Part shown: positions 36,738 to 44,874 of the stretch, in pieces
Layout: every line of letters starts with the position of its first letter
Position numbering within the stretch: position 1 is the first letter of the stretch
Assembly (NCBI RefSeq): GCF_011682065.1
Contig: NZ_VUYU01000029.1
Coordinates: forward strand, 1 to 64,000
DNA from: Massilia rubra
GTDB lineage: Bacteria > Pseudomonadota > Gammaproteobacteria > Burkholderiales > Burkholderiaceae_D
Length of the DNA stretch: 64,000 nt
Reading direction: 5' to 3'
Program-made: the position numbers and the translations under genes
Notes under the pieces: generated by a model
What the model was told of the DNA's origin: nothing
What the model saw: only the letters and a program-made list of their open reading frames with translations
Databases searched by the model: none

Positions 36738-37592
36738 ATGAACACACCATTGATGATGGGCGCCGTGGCCTACGCACCGAAAGTCGTGACGATCTGGGAA
36801 GGCTTCAAGGAGTACTTCCGCCGCCATGATTTCGAATTCGATTACATTTTGTACTCCAACTACGAGCGCCAGGTTCAGGCGCAGTTCGACGGCAGCATTG
36901 CGCTGGCGTGGAATTCGCCGCTGGCCTGGGTGCGGGCCGACCGCATGGCGCGCGCACGCGGGCTTGAAGTGAGCGCGCTGGCCATGCGCGACAGCGACTG
37001 CGACCTGACCTCGGTGCTGGTCACGCGGACCGGCCCGCTGCTCACGCTGGAACAACTCAAGGGCAAGACGATCGGGTTTGGCGCCATCGACTCGCCGCAG
37101 GCGCACCTGATTCCGCTCGACCTGCTGCGCCAGCACGGCATGCTGGCCGGGCGCGATTACACGGCGCGCCGCTTCGACGTTTTGGGCGGCAAGCACGGCG
37201 ACCATATCGGCGGCGAACGCGAGGCCGCGCTGGCGCTCATCGCCGGCGAGATCGACGCCGCCTGGATGATCGACAGTAACCACATGGCCTTTTCGCGCGA
37301 AGGCGTGCTGCCGGCCGGCGCCACCACGATCCTGGCGCGCACGGCGCCGTTCGATCACTGTAACTTCACGGTCAGCCCCGGCGCGCCGGCGGAGAGAATC
37401 GCGCGCTTCGGCGAACTGCTGCTGGCCATGAGCTGGGACGACCCGGAAGTGCGCCCGCTGCTCGAACTCGAGGGCCTGAAAACCTGGCTGCCGGGACGCA
37501 CGAGCGGCTACGACGCGCTGGTGCGGGCGGTGGACGACGAAGCTTTCTACGACGCGGAAGGGAAGATCCTTGCCACCGACTATCGATATTGA
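36738..37592 (+). CDS. PhnD/SsuA-type periplasmic-binding-fold protein lacking a signal peptide
   Basis: 284 residues, with TAAGGAG before ATG 36738, ten bases after the flavoprotein gene. The fold resembles PhnD/TauA ligand-binding proteins: FDGSIALAWNSPLAWVRADRM, LTLEQLKGKTIGFG, SPQAHLIPLDLL, ALIAGEIDAAWMID. The N-terminus (MNTPLMMGAVAYAPKVV) has no export signal, and no permease or ATPase gene is adjacent. It probably binds a small ligand in the cytoplasm, as an enzyme subunit or sensor. Confidence 0.78.
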   Translation: MNTPLMMGAVAYAPKVVTIWEGFKEYFRRHDFEFDYILYSNYERQVQAQFDGSIALAWNSPLAWVRADRMARARGLEVSALAMRDSDCDLTSVLVTRTGPLLTLEQLKGKTIGFGAIDSPQAHLIPLDLLRQHGMLAGRDYTARRFDVLGGKHGDHIGGEREAALALIAGEIDAAWMIDSNHMAFSREGVLPAGATTILARTAPFDHCNFTVSPGAPAERIARFGELLLAMSWDDPEVRPLLELEGLKTWLPGRTSGYDALVRAVDDEAFYDAEGKILATDYRY

Positions 37593-38772
37593 GGACCTGG
37601 GCTTCGACGCCGGCGCCCACCTGCTGGTCAAGCACGGCTTGCAGCAGCTGGCGCCGGGCGAGGAGCTCGATGTCACGGGCAGCGGCGCGGGCTGGGACGG
37701 GCAACTGGGCGCCTGGTGCCGCAGCCAGGGGCACCCGTGCGCGCCGCATGACGTGGACGGGCGCAAGCTCGTGCGCGTGACGCGCGGCGGCGCCTCGGCC
37801 GGCCGCTGGCGCGCCGCGCTGCACAGCGGCCATGCCGACCCGCGTGCCGATGGCGCCATCGCCGACCAGGCCAAGGCCCAGTGGGGCCTGGCCGCGCGCG
37901 GCGCCACCGTCGAAGCGGGGTCGCCGGCCATGCAATTTCGCCTCGACCAGAAGGAAGAAGTGTGGGCCGAGCGCGCGGCCGACCTGTACGCGCAGGCTGC
38001 CGCCGCCCAGTGGGACCCGGAGACGGCCATCGACTGGAAGGCCGACTTCACCTTGCCCGACATGGTCGAAGACGCGGTGGTGCAGGTGCTGACCTACATG
38101 ATCGAAAACGAAGTGGCGGCGCTGGTGGTGCCGGCGCGCTTTTTGGGGCAGGTGCATCCGCATTTTCGAGAAGTGCAGGCGGTGCTGGCGATCCAGGTGG
38201 CTGACGAAGCGCGCCACATCGAGGTGTTCACGCGGCGCGTGCGGCTCAAGGGCAGGGAGCCGGGCCTGTCGACGGCGGGCGGGCAAAGCTCGCTCAAGAC
38301 GCTGCTCGACGAGCAGGATTTTTCGGTGGCCGAGTTTTTGCTGTCGGTGCTGGGGGAGGGCACGTTCGTCAGCCTGCTGCACTTCTTGCATGCGTACGCG
38401 CCGGACCCGGTCACGCGCCAGATCGCGCGCCTGGCCGCGCGCGACGAAGCGCGCCATGTCGCCTTCGGCATGACGCACCTGGCGGCGCGGCTCGAACGCG
38501 AGCCGGCCTTTCGCACGCGCCTGGCCAACGCGGTCCAGTCGCGCAACGATGCGCTGGCGGCCAGCTCGGGACTGAACGAAGAAGTGTTCGATTCCCTGAT
38601 CCTGCTGGCGGCGGGCGCGCTGACCCCGGGCGCGATCGCGGCCGGCTATGTGCGGGTGCAGCAGCTGATGGTGGACATGGCCGAAGGGCGCCAGTCGCGC
38701 CTGGAGCGGCTGGGGTTTTCGAAGGCCGAGGCGCGCCAGTTGTCGGCGCTGCATACACGCAATTTCATGTGA
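37570..38772 (+). CDS. Fusion of a TusA-like domain to a ferritin-like diiron oxygenase domain
   Basis: 400 residues. The TTG at 37570 overlaps the upstream gene by 23 bases and follows GGAAG. Residues 1-75 resemble TusA/SirA (IEDLGFDAGAHLLVKHGLQ, LAPGEELDVTGS, GAWCRSQGHPC), but the CPxP cysteine position is not cysteine. From about 150 a four-helix diiron domain carries the full ligand set: Glu179/181, Glu213 with His216 (DEARH), Glu263 (GEGTF), and Glu293 with His296 (DEARH). This is the ExxH...ExxH pattern of R2-like oxygenases. The substrate is unknown; the context suggests an oxidative pathway with the flavoprotein. Confidence 0.75.
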   Translation: MPPTIDIEDLGFDAGAHLLVKHGLQQLAPGEELDVTGSGAGWDGQLGAWCRSQGHPCAPHDVDGRKLVRVTRGGASAGRWRAALHSGHADPRADGAIADQAKAQWGLAARGATVEAGSPAMQFRLDQKEEVWAERAADLYAQAAAAQWDPETAIDWKADFTLPDMVEDAVVQVLTYMIENEVAALVVPARFLGQVHPHFREVQAVLAIQVADEARHIEVFTRRVRLKGREPGLSTAGGQSSLKTLLDEQDFSVAEFLLSVLGEGTFVSLLHFLHAYAPDPVTRQIARLAARDEARHVAFGMTHLAARLEREPAFRTRLANAVQSRNDALAASSGLNEEVFDSLILLAAGALTPGAIAAGYVRVQQLMVDMAEGRQSRLERLGFSKAEARQLSALHTRNFM

Positions 38773-38782
38773 GGCCGCGCCG

Positions 38783-39250
38783 ATGATGACGATGCTCAAG
38801 GCGCTGTTGCTATGCCTCGCGCTGGCCTTGGCGGCATGCGATGTGTCGCCCGCCGCATCGGACGCGCCGGCACCGGCCTACGTCGCCGGCACCGTCATCG
38901 ATGGTTTCCGCATCGTGGTGGCGATCAAGGATACGCACCCCTTGCTGAACGAGCACGAGAAAAAAGTGAGCGTTTACAGGGACAAGCAATTATTGGCGTC
39001 AACCACGTATCCCGATCCGGGTGGCTTTGCCAGTCTTTACGTGCATCGCCACGCCGGCAGGATCTACATCGTCGATGGCCTGGGCAATGGCATGACCATC
39101 GATACGGTTGCCGGTACGGTCCGAGCCGGAATCGACGCGGATGGCGACGCGCTCGATCGGGTGCGGCCCGACCGCGGAACGTTCAGGTTTGCCGATCATC
39201 CGGCCAACGAGTACGCCTGGTTCCCGGCCATGCCCGACCAGCAGAAGTAG
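38783..39250 (+). CDS. Small lipoprotein of unknown function
   Basis: 155 residues with a lipoprotein leader ending LALAAC. The mature part is beta-rich (GFRIVVAIKDTHPLL, KVSVYRDKQLLAS, GRIYIVDGLGNGMTID) and ends NEYAWFPAMPDQQK. It starts ten bases after the diiron gene, but it looks like the head of the following cluster of secreted proteins. No family is recognised. Confidence 0.65.
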   Translation: MMTMLKALLLCLALALAACDVSPAASDAPAPAYVAGTVIDGFRIVVAIKDTHPLLNEHEKKVSVYRDKQLLASTTYPDPGGFASLYVHRHAGRIYIVDGLGNGMTIDTVAGTVRAGIDADGDALDRVRPDRGTFRFADHPANEYAWFPAMPDQQK

Positions 39251-39263
39251 AAGGGAAGCGACC

Positions 39264-39608
39264 TTGAACGAGCTACTTCAAGAACTTAACCGTCGCGGCG
39301 GATGGGACTGGTGCATCCGCTCGTTCGACGGCGACGCCTTGCACCTGTCGGCGGGGAGTTCCTTGTCGGCCGTCCGGCACATGGTGGCGTTCGGCGGGGT
39401 GTCTTACCTCGCCTGCCCCAGCGTCTTTCACCATCCCGTATTCCGTCTGGCCCGAGCGGACGAGCGTCTGGCGCTGGGCGCCGTCACCGCGCTCGGCGAG
39501 GACGAGCTGGTGGTGGCGATCGATGCCGACAGTACGGGCGGCATGGCGCTGGCAAGCTATTTTATCGTTGCCACCTCGGCGACACTGGACGTGCCCGGCG
39601 CGGCCTGA
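39264..39608 (+). CDS. Small cytoplasmic protein of unknown function
   Basis: 114 residues. A TTG start at 39264 is preferred because AAGGGAAG precedes it; the longer frame from 39108 lies inside the previous gene. The sequence NELLQELNRRGGWDWCIRSF, then VRHMVAFGGVSYLACPSVFHHPVF, is compact and alpha/beta. No family is recognised. It lies 13 bases behind the lipoprotein gene. Immunity-type proteins can look like this, but there is no toxin beside it. Confidence 0.55.
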   Translation: MNELLQELNRRGGWDWCIRSFDGDALHLSAGSSLSAVRHMVAFGGVSYLACPSVFHHPVFRLARADERLALGAVTALGEDELVVAIDADSTGGMALASYFIVATSATLDVPGAA

Positions 39609-39663
39609 TGCGCCGCAGGCTACAATGCCCGCCTGCTTTGTGAATCTCGGATAGGAATGCGAC

Positions 39664-40593
39664 ATGCAACTCAAGATCGTTGTTGCCGGCCTGATGGCGC
39701 TGGCGTGCTCGTTGCCGGCGTCCGCGCAGACGGCCGAGCGGGCCGGCGGCCAGCGCAAGCTTGCTGCCAAGCCGGATGGGCTCGGCACAGTGCTTCCCGC
39801 CGGCCTGACCGCGCAACAGCTGGTCGCCCTGATCGCGCCTGGCCGCGACCCCGCGCTGGCCACCCTGGTCGGCGCAAAAGCCTGGCCGCATCGCGCCAAT
39901 ACCTACGTGGTCATCGCTTGTTTCGTGCGCAGCAAAGCGGAACGCGCGTCGGAGCAGAAATACAGCAAGGAGCCGAGCTGCGAAAGAATGTACCAGCCAG
40001 GCGAGGTGCCGCACTATGTCGACCGGCCGACTTATCTGGGTGTGGTGCAGTACCAGGGCGGCGGCGCCGCGCCGACGCTCGTTGCCAGCTACGGGAAACC
40101 GTACGATGTCAGGACCCGATGGGATGCCTCCGGCCTCGACGGCCCTGACGGCGACCCCGGCCTTCCCGCAGGCGCGGCGGGAGGCCTGCTGCCCGAAACG
40201 GTCAATCGTTTCGACTTCGCTCCCTACAAGATCACCGCGACGGAAACGGCGATCGGACTGCGCCTCGGCTGGCATGAGGGCTATGCCGGCGGTGGGGCGT
40301 TTTATGAAGCGCTGGCGCTGTTCCGGATCGACGGCGACAAGCTGGTCAATATTCTGTCGGAACCGATCGCTTTTCACAGCAACCTGGCCGGGGAACTGCA
40401 CAAGGATGGCACCAGGGAGCGGGAAATTGCGGAAGGAACGAGCGTGCTGTCCATTCTTCCGGGCACGACCAACGGCTACGCCGACCTGGAAATGCGCATG
40501 CTCAAAAGCAAGTGGAAGCAAGTCTTCACCTGGGACGGCAAGGCGGCCAGATACGTGCCCGCCAAGCCGGCGCCGGGAGCGAAAAGTCGCTGA
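39664..40593 (+). CDS. Secreted protein of a triplicated family, copy 1
   Basis: 309 residues with a signal peptide (MQLKIVVAGLMALACSLPASAQ) and AGGA before the ATG. Conserved blocks: LIAPGRDPALATLVGAKAWP, YVVIACFVRSK, YLGVVQYQGGGAAPTLVASY, RFDFAPYKITATETAIGLRL, LFRIDGDKLVNILSEPIAF and a DLEMRMLKSKWKQVFTWDG end. Three or four cysteines are shared with the next copies. I do not recognise a named family. It is probably periplasmic. Confidence 0.72.
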   Translation: MQLKIVVAGLMALACSLPASAQTAERAGGQRKLAAKPDGLGTVLPAGLTAQQLVALIAPGRDPALATLVGAKAWPHRANTYVVIACFVRSKAERASEQKYSKEPSCERMYQPGEVPHYVDRPTYLGVVQYQGGGAAPTLVASYGKPYDVRTRWDASGLDGPDGDPGLPAGAAGGLLPETVNRFDFAPYKITATETAIGLRLGWHEGYAGGGAFYEALALFRIDGDKLVNILSEPIAFHSNLAGELHKDGTREREIAEGTSVLSILPGTTNGYADLEMRMLKSKWKQVFTWDGKAARYVPAKPAPGAKSR

Positions 40594-40623
40594 GGCGCCA
40601 CCCTGTACCGTCGAGGAGTTTCC

Positions 40624-41523
40624 ATGTTGTTAAATCTCAAGAGCGCAGCGCTCATCTCGCTGCTTGCGGCGCCGCTGGCGTGCGCGCAAACGGCCGCCGT
40701 CCCGCCGCCGGATAACTTCGGGACAGCGCTTGCGCCCGGCCTTGACGCCAAGGCCATCATCGCCCTGATCGCACCCGGACGCGATGCCTCGCTGGCCACC
40801 CTGGTCGGCGCCCGGGCATGGCCGTATCGTCCCAACACTTATGTGGCGATTGCTTGTTTCGCCCGCAACAAAAAGGAATTCGACGCCGAACGCAGCGAGG
40901 GGAATTTACCGGGCTGCCGCCAATACCGCGACCGCCTTGGCGAGAACGAGGAGATCGGCAAAGCCGTCTACCTCGGTGTCGTGGCGTTCGCGGCGGGCGG
41001 CGCGCAGCCGGCGCTGGTGGCCAGCTACGGCAAAGCGCTCGATATCGAGACTGGCTGGAACGCCAGCGCCCTTGCGCGACCGATTGTATTGGACGATGCG
41101 GTGCGCGCGGGCAGGAGCACTATCCTGCCTGAAGAATATATCCGCTTCGATTTCGCTCCGTACAAGATCAGCGCGACGCAAACCGCCATCGGCGTGCGCG
41201 TCGGCTGGAATGAACGCTATACCGGCGTCGGCATGGGCAGCTTCGACGCACTTTCCCTGTTCAGGATTGATGGCGGCAAGCTTGTCAATATCCTGTCCGA
41301 GCCGATCGCGTTCGAAACGGACAGCAACGACGGGTACGACGCGGATGGCAACCGCAAGGGCATCGTTCGCGAAGGGGGGAACGTGCTCACGATCCTTCCC
41401 GGTAACACCGGGGGCTACCACGACCTCCAGTTGAAGACGCTCAAGGGCAGGTGGAAGAAAACCTTCGTTTGGGATAGCGCGGCGTCAAGGTATATGCCGG
41501 CGCCGCTGGCGAAACAACGCTGA
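40624..41523 (+). CDS. Secreted protein of a triplicated family, copy 2
   Basis: 299 residues, with GAGGAG before the ATG, 30 bases after copy 1. The signal peptide is MLLNLKSAALISLLAAPLACA. It shares LVGARAWPYRPNTYVAIACF, YLGVVAFAAGGAQPALVASYGK, RFDFAPYKISATQTAIGVRV and LFRIDGGKLVNILSEPIAF with copies 1 and 3. It is the most diverged of the three and lacks part of the glycine-rich insert of copy 1. Confidence 0.72.
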   Translation: MLLNLKSAALISLLAAPLACAQTAAVPPPDNFGTALAPGLDAKAIIALIAPGRDASLATLVGARAWPYRPNTYVAIACFARNKKEFDAERSEGNLPGCRQYRDRLGENEEIGKAVYLGVVAFAAGGAQPALVASYGKALDIETGWNASALARPIVLDDAVRAGRSTILPEEYIRFDFAPYKISATQTAIGVRVGWNERYTGVGMGSFDALSLFRIDGGKLVNILSEPIAFETDSNDGYDADGNRKGIVREGGNVLTILPGNTGGYHDLQLKTLKGRWKKTFVWDSAASRYMPAPLAKQR

Positions 41524-41585
41524 GCGCCGTGGCGGCCGGCCGGCATGCAGGTGGTTTCAATCGATGTTCATCAAGGAGTCTGTCA

Positions 41586-42551
41586 ATGCACATTAAAATA
41601 CTTGGCGCCGGCCTGATGGCGCTGGCATGTTCCTCGCTGGCGTACGCGCAGACGGTCGATCGGGCCAGGCCGCCGGAAAAAACCGCCGCGACTGTCAAGG
41701 GCAAGGCCCGGACCCCGGCCGATGTCAAGCCCGACGGGTTCGGGACGGTGCTTCCCGCCGGCTTGAACGCGAAGCAGCTGATCGCCCTGGTCGCGCCCGG
41801 CCGGGACGCGTCGTTCGCCATGCTCGTCGGTGCAAAAGCCTGGCCGTACCGCGCCAACAGCTTCGTCGTGATCGCTTGTTTCAGCCGCAACGAAAAGGAC
41901 GCTGAACGGTCGCGCAAGTCCAGCACGGGACCGTCCTGCGACGGCACTTCCCGGTCTGGCGGGACGCCCGCATCCATCGATCCGGCGGTGTATCTCGGTG
42001 TCGTGGAATATCAGGCCGGCAGTGCGGCGCCGACGCTGCTCGCCAGTTACGGCAAGCCCTACGATATCAAGACCAGCTGGGCATTTAGTCAGGTCGAAGG
42101 TCCCGGGGAGGACGACGATACGCCCGCAAGCGGGGAGAGCGGCCTGATGCCGGAACAGTATCGCCGTTTCGACTTCGCCCCCTACAAGATCACGCCGACG
42201 GAAACGGCCATCGGGCTGCGTCTTGGCTGGAACGAGGGCTACGCCGGCGGAGGCGCCGATTTTGAAGCACTGTCCCTGCTCAGGATCGACGGCAACAAGC
42301 TGGTCAATATCTTGTCGGAGCCGGTCTCCTTCCACAAGCTCATCGCGGGCGACTGGAACAAGGACGGCACCAGGGACCACGACGAGTACGAAGGCACGAA
42401 TGTGCTGTCCGTTCTCCCGAGCACGACCAACGGCTATGCCGATCTCCAGTTGCGATTACTGGAAAGCAAATCGAAGCAGGTCTTCACCTGGGACAGCAAG
42501 CGGGCCCGCTATATGCTGACCCGATCGGCCGCGCCAGCGAAAAAGCGCTGA
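41586..42551 (+). CDS. Secreted protein of a triplicated family, copy 3
   Basis: 321 residues from ATG 41586, with AAGGAG upstream. The signal peptide MHIKILGAGLMALACSSLAYAQ is almost that of copy 1. It has a longer basic N-terminal spacer (KTAATVKGKARTPAD), then LVGAKAWPYRANSFVVIACF, YLGVVEYQAGSAAPTLLASY, RFDFAPYKITPTETAIGLRL and LLRIDGNKLVNILSEPVSF. Copies 1 and 3 are closer to each other than to copy 2. Confidence 0.72.
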   Translation: MHIKILGAGLMALACSSLAYAQTVDRARPPEKTAATVKGKARTPADVKPDGFGTVLPAGLNAKQLIALVAPGRDASFAMLVGAKAWPYRANSFVVIACFSRNEKDAERSRKSSTGPSCDGTSRSGGTPASIDPAVYLGVVEYQAGSAAPTLLASYGKPYDIKTSWAFSQVEGPGEDDDTPASGESGLMPEQYRRFDFAPYKITPTETAIGLRLGWNEGYAGGGADFEALSLLRIDGNKLVNILSEPVSFHKLIAGDWNKDGTRDHDEYEGTNVLSVLPSTTNGYADLQLRLLESKSKQVFTWDSKRARYMLTRSAAPAKKR

Positions 42552-42557
42552 GCTGCG

Positions 42558-43820
42558 TCAGGCGGTCTTGGCCGCCTTCTTGAACGGACTGCGCTCGGGC
42601 GCGTCATCGTGCTCGATGCCCAGCAACAGGTGCTTGATCATCTTGTTGAGCACGGGCTGGCGGTGCCGCACCAAAATGCCGAAGGGTTGCGGTTTCGCGC
42701 CCAGCGCCGCCTTCGGTTCGAGCGCGGTGCGGCCGAACGAGACCTGTTTGCAGCCCATCGACAGGGCGTCGGCAATGCCGGCGTGCAGCAGGCGCAGGTA
42801 GATCGGCAGGTCGGCCGCCGCCGCGCGGTTAAAGCCGATATGGTAGGCGATGGAGGTATCGCCATCGGCCACCGATATCAAAAAGCCCAGTATCGCCCCC
42901 TCTTGCTTGAGCACGCTGCAGCGGAAACGCTCGCCGGCGGCCTTTTGCAGCGCGGGAAAATACTCGGGGCGCAGCTCGAACGGGCGGAAACCCGCATTGA
43001 CCTGGACTTCCTTGTAGAGACCGTGGATCTGGTCGCGCACGGCGTCCAGGTCACTTAACTGTTCCACGGTGCAGGCCGCTTCATCGAGCGTCTTGAACAC
43101 GGCGTTGCGCACGCCGCTGCGGTACTTGGAGGCGAGGCTGGCCAGGTAGTCGTCGTAGTGCTTCCAGTCGTCCTGCAGGGCCAGCACCATGTTCGGCTCG
43201 GTTTCCACGTAGCGGTAGCTCAGGTGTTCCAGGTGGGCCGCGTGGTCGATGTGGGGCGCGTGCAAGTCCTTGATCATGATGAAGTGGGTCTTGCCGACCA
43301 GCTTGTCGGCCTGGCGCACGCGGTACAGCACTTCGGCCACGCCATGCCAGGCCAGCTTGGGATCGGCGTCGGGCGCCATGGCGATGCCGTGCTGGCCGAA
43401 GGTGAGCAAGTTGCCGCAGGTGAGGATGCGCTGGGTGGTCTTCTTGGCCAGCTCGTCGAGCGCAGCCGGGCGGGTCGAAGCCGAGCCGCTCTTGTCGGGG
43501 CGGGCCTGGGCCAGGCTGATGTCGGCGATCTGCATGTACACGGCCGCGACCGGCATGCGGTCGGCGCCGGCGCCGCTGTAGATCAGGGCGTAGCGCGGCG
43601 ACAGGTTGTGCGGCAGCACCTGTTCGAGCGCCTTGAGGTAGTCGAAGGACATGAAGAAGCCGGCGTGCCGGGCCAGCGCCTGCCAGGCGGCGGCGTCGAG
43701 CAGCTCGATGGAATCGGCGATGGCGTAGTTCAGGTCGGCCGGCCCGCGCAGGCGCTTGCGTTCGCGGCTGCGTTCGGAGAGCGAGGCTTTGATCGAGCGG
43801 AGTTTTTCAGGGATGTTCAT
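42558..43820 (-). CDS. FemAB/GNAT-fold acyltransferase-like protein (COG3146 type)
   Basis: 420 residues, no signal. Features fit the large GNAT/FemAB-like 'BioF2' proteins: WQALARHAGFFMSFDYLKALE, LASKYRSGVRNAVFKTLDE, FRPFELRPEYFPALQKAAGE and the acceptor-site-like end GILVRHRQPVLNKMIKHLL. GFLISVADGDTSIAYHIGFNR is the typical beta-hairpin before the last GNAT helix. It probably transfers an acyl group to a lipid or peptide; the substrate is unknown. It converges with copy 3 of the secreted family. Confidence 0.65.
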   Translation of the reverse strand: MNIPEKLRSIKASLSERSRERKRLRGPADLNYAIADSIELLDAAAWQALARHAGFFMSFDYLKALEQVLPHNLSPRYALIYSGAGADRMPVAAVYMQIADISLAQARPDKSGSASTRPAALDELAKKTTQRILTCGNLLTFGQHGIAMAPDADPKLAWHGVAEVLYRVRQADKLVGKTHFIMIKDLHAPHIDHAAHLEHLSYRYVETEPNMVLALQDDWKHYDDYLASLASKYRSGVRNAVFKTLDEAACTVEQLSDLDAVRDQIHGLYKEVQVNAGFRPFELRPEYFPALQKAAGERFRCSVLKQEGAILGFLISVADGDTSIAYHIGFNRAAAADLPIYLRLLHAGIADALSMGCKQVSFGRTALEPKAALGAKPQPFGILVRHRQPVLNKMIKHLLLGIEHDDAPERSPFKKAAKTA

Positions 43821-43947
43821 GGACGCACTTTTTTATCGATATTGACATGTTCAGTGCGTGGGATTCTACAGAAGTTCCACCGTGCGATGCCGGTGGCGGC
43901 CACAACGCCGGCAATCGGGAACGCTGGCGCGTGCGTGCGGAGATCGA

Positions 43948-44472
43948 TCAGTGCCTGTTTTCCTCATCGAGCGATGGGCGGGGAGTTGCTTGCGTCACAC
44001 CTGTGCGGAAACTCAAGCGGTCCAGGCCGTCGTCGAGTAGCCTGTATCCAAACACAAGCGCGGCAATCAGCAGGATGGTCAGTACGTTCACACTCAGGTT
44101 CGCGCCCACGTCGCGGAACAGGCCCAGTGGCCCTCTGCGTGCACGCAGCTCCGCCTGGATTGCTGCCAGTTGTCGACCAATTGCCGTGCTTGTGAAATCC
44201 GCGTGCAGCGCTTCTCTTTTGGCGTCAAGCGTGGCATTGACAAACGCGTTCATGAAACTGTCTGCCTGCCTATGGTACATGGCAAGACAAACGGGTGTTG
44301 TCGCGGCACGCTCGAAGGTGTCAACGTCTTCCGGTGTGGGCGGATGCCCGGTCTGCGCCTCGATCGCCGCATAGGTCTGCATTTCGTGATGTTTGTACGA
44401 TGCATACGCCAGCGCCGCAAGGGTATCGTGGGGATGTGGGAGCAGCAGGCTGAAGACGCTGGGGGTGACCAT
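43948..44472 (-). CDS. Tail-anchored membrane protein, second gene of a coupled pair
   Basis: 174 residues from the ATG at 44472-44470, preceded by GGAGGCGTG. A helical soluble part (DTLAALAYASYKHHEMQTY, TPEDVDTFERAATTPVCLAMYH, SFMNAFVNATLDAKREAL) leads to one membrane helix near residue 140 (VNVLTILLIAALVFGYRLL). Its start overlaps the stop of the small upstream gene (TGATG). No family is recognised. The layout resembles small defence or stress operons, but nothing proves that. Confidence 0.6.
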   Translation of the reverse strand: MVTPSVFSLLLPHPHDTLAALAYASYKHHEMQTYAAIEAQTGHPPTPEDVDTFERAATTPVCLAMYHRQADSFMNAFVNATLDAKREALHADFTSTAIGRQLAAIQAELRARRGPLGLFRDVGANLSVNVLTILLIAALVFGYRLLDDGLDRLSFRTGVTQATPRPSLDEENRH

Positions 44473-44714
44473 CACGCCTCCATGTCGTTGGAGGCGGTGA
44501 CGTTCCTGTTCGGTACCACTGCAGCGTCGGGCCACCCAAGTCGCTGTTGGGCGATGATCGCCGCTGCGCGAATTTCTTCCCGGCTCAGCTCTATGCGTAA
44601 TACAGGCCATTCGTCCGCTTCGCCAGCGCTGGCGTTTTTATCCTCACCGCGCAGGATTTCGCTCGCGCGGCGATTGATTGCCTTGAGCATGCTTCTGTCG
44701 ATAGTGAATAGCAT
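44472..44714 (-). CDS. Small acidic protein, first gene of a coupled pair
   Basis: 80 residues from the ATG at 44714-44712, with GGAGG upstream; the longer frame to 44780 lacks a site. It starts MLFTIDRSMLKAINRRASEILRG and continues EWPVLRIELSREEIRAAAIIAQQRLGWPDA, so it is mostly helical. No family is recognised. Antitoxin-like in size and coupling only. Confidence 0.5.
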   Translation of the reverse strand: MLFTIDRSMLKAINRRASEILRGEDKNASAGEADEWPVLRIELSREEIRAAAIIAQQRLGWPDAAVVPNRNVTASNDMEA

Positions 44715-44874
44715 CACGTACCTCCCGGTATCAAGTTCACACCATTCTAGCCCGCGATGCGACCCGCACAAGGACTGCACGAACCTTGAAGTGCCTGGGT
44801 TTGTGCTGGCGCAAATATCCCTGGCGTACGCTGTGGCTTGTCGTCATGCCATCGATAAACAGGTGGCCCGCCCG

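Noticed and set aside
37570-38772. Possibility that the TusA-diiron protein is a simple ferritin or bacterioferritin
   Set aside because: It is far longer than ferritins, has the R2-like ExxH pairs in a 400-residue chain with an extra N-domain, and sits with a flavoprotein rather than iron genes.
43158-44195. Plus-strand ORF overlapping the FemAB-like gene and running past it
   Set aside because: It is a shadow of the minus-strand gene. Its extension beyond 43820 covers noncoding sequence and the coupled pair's antisense.
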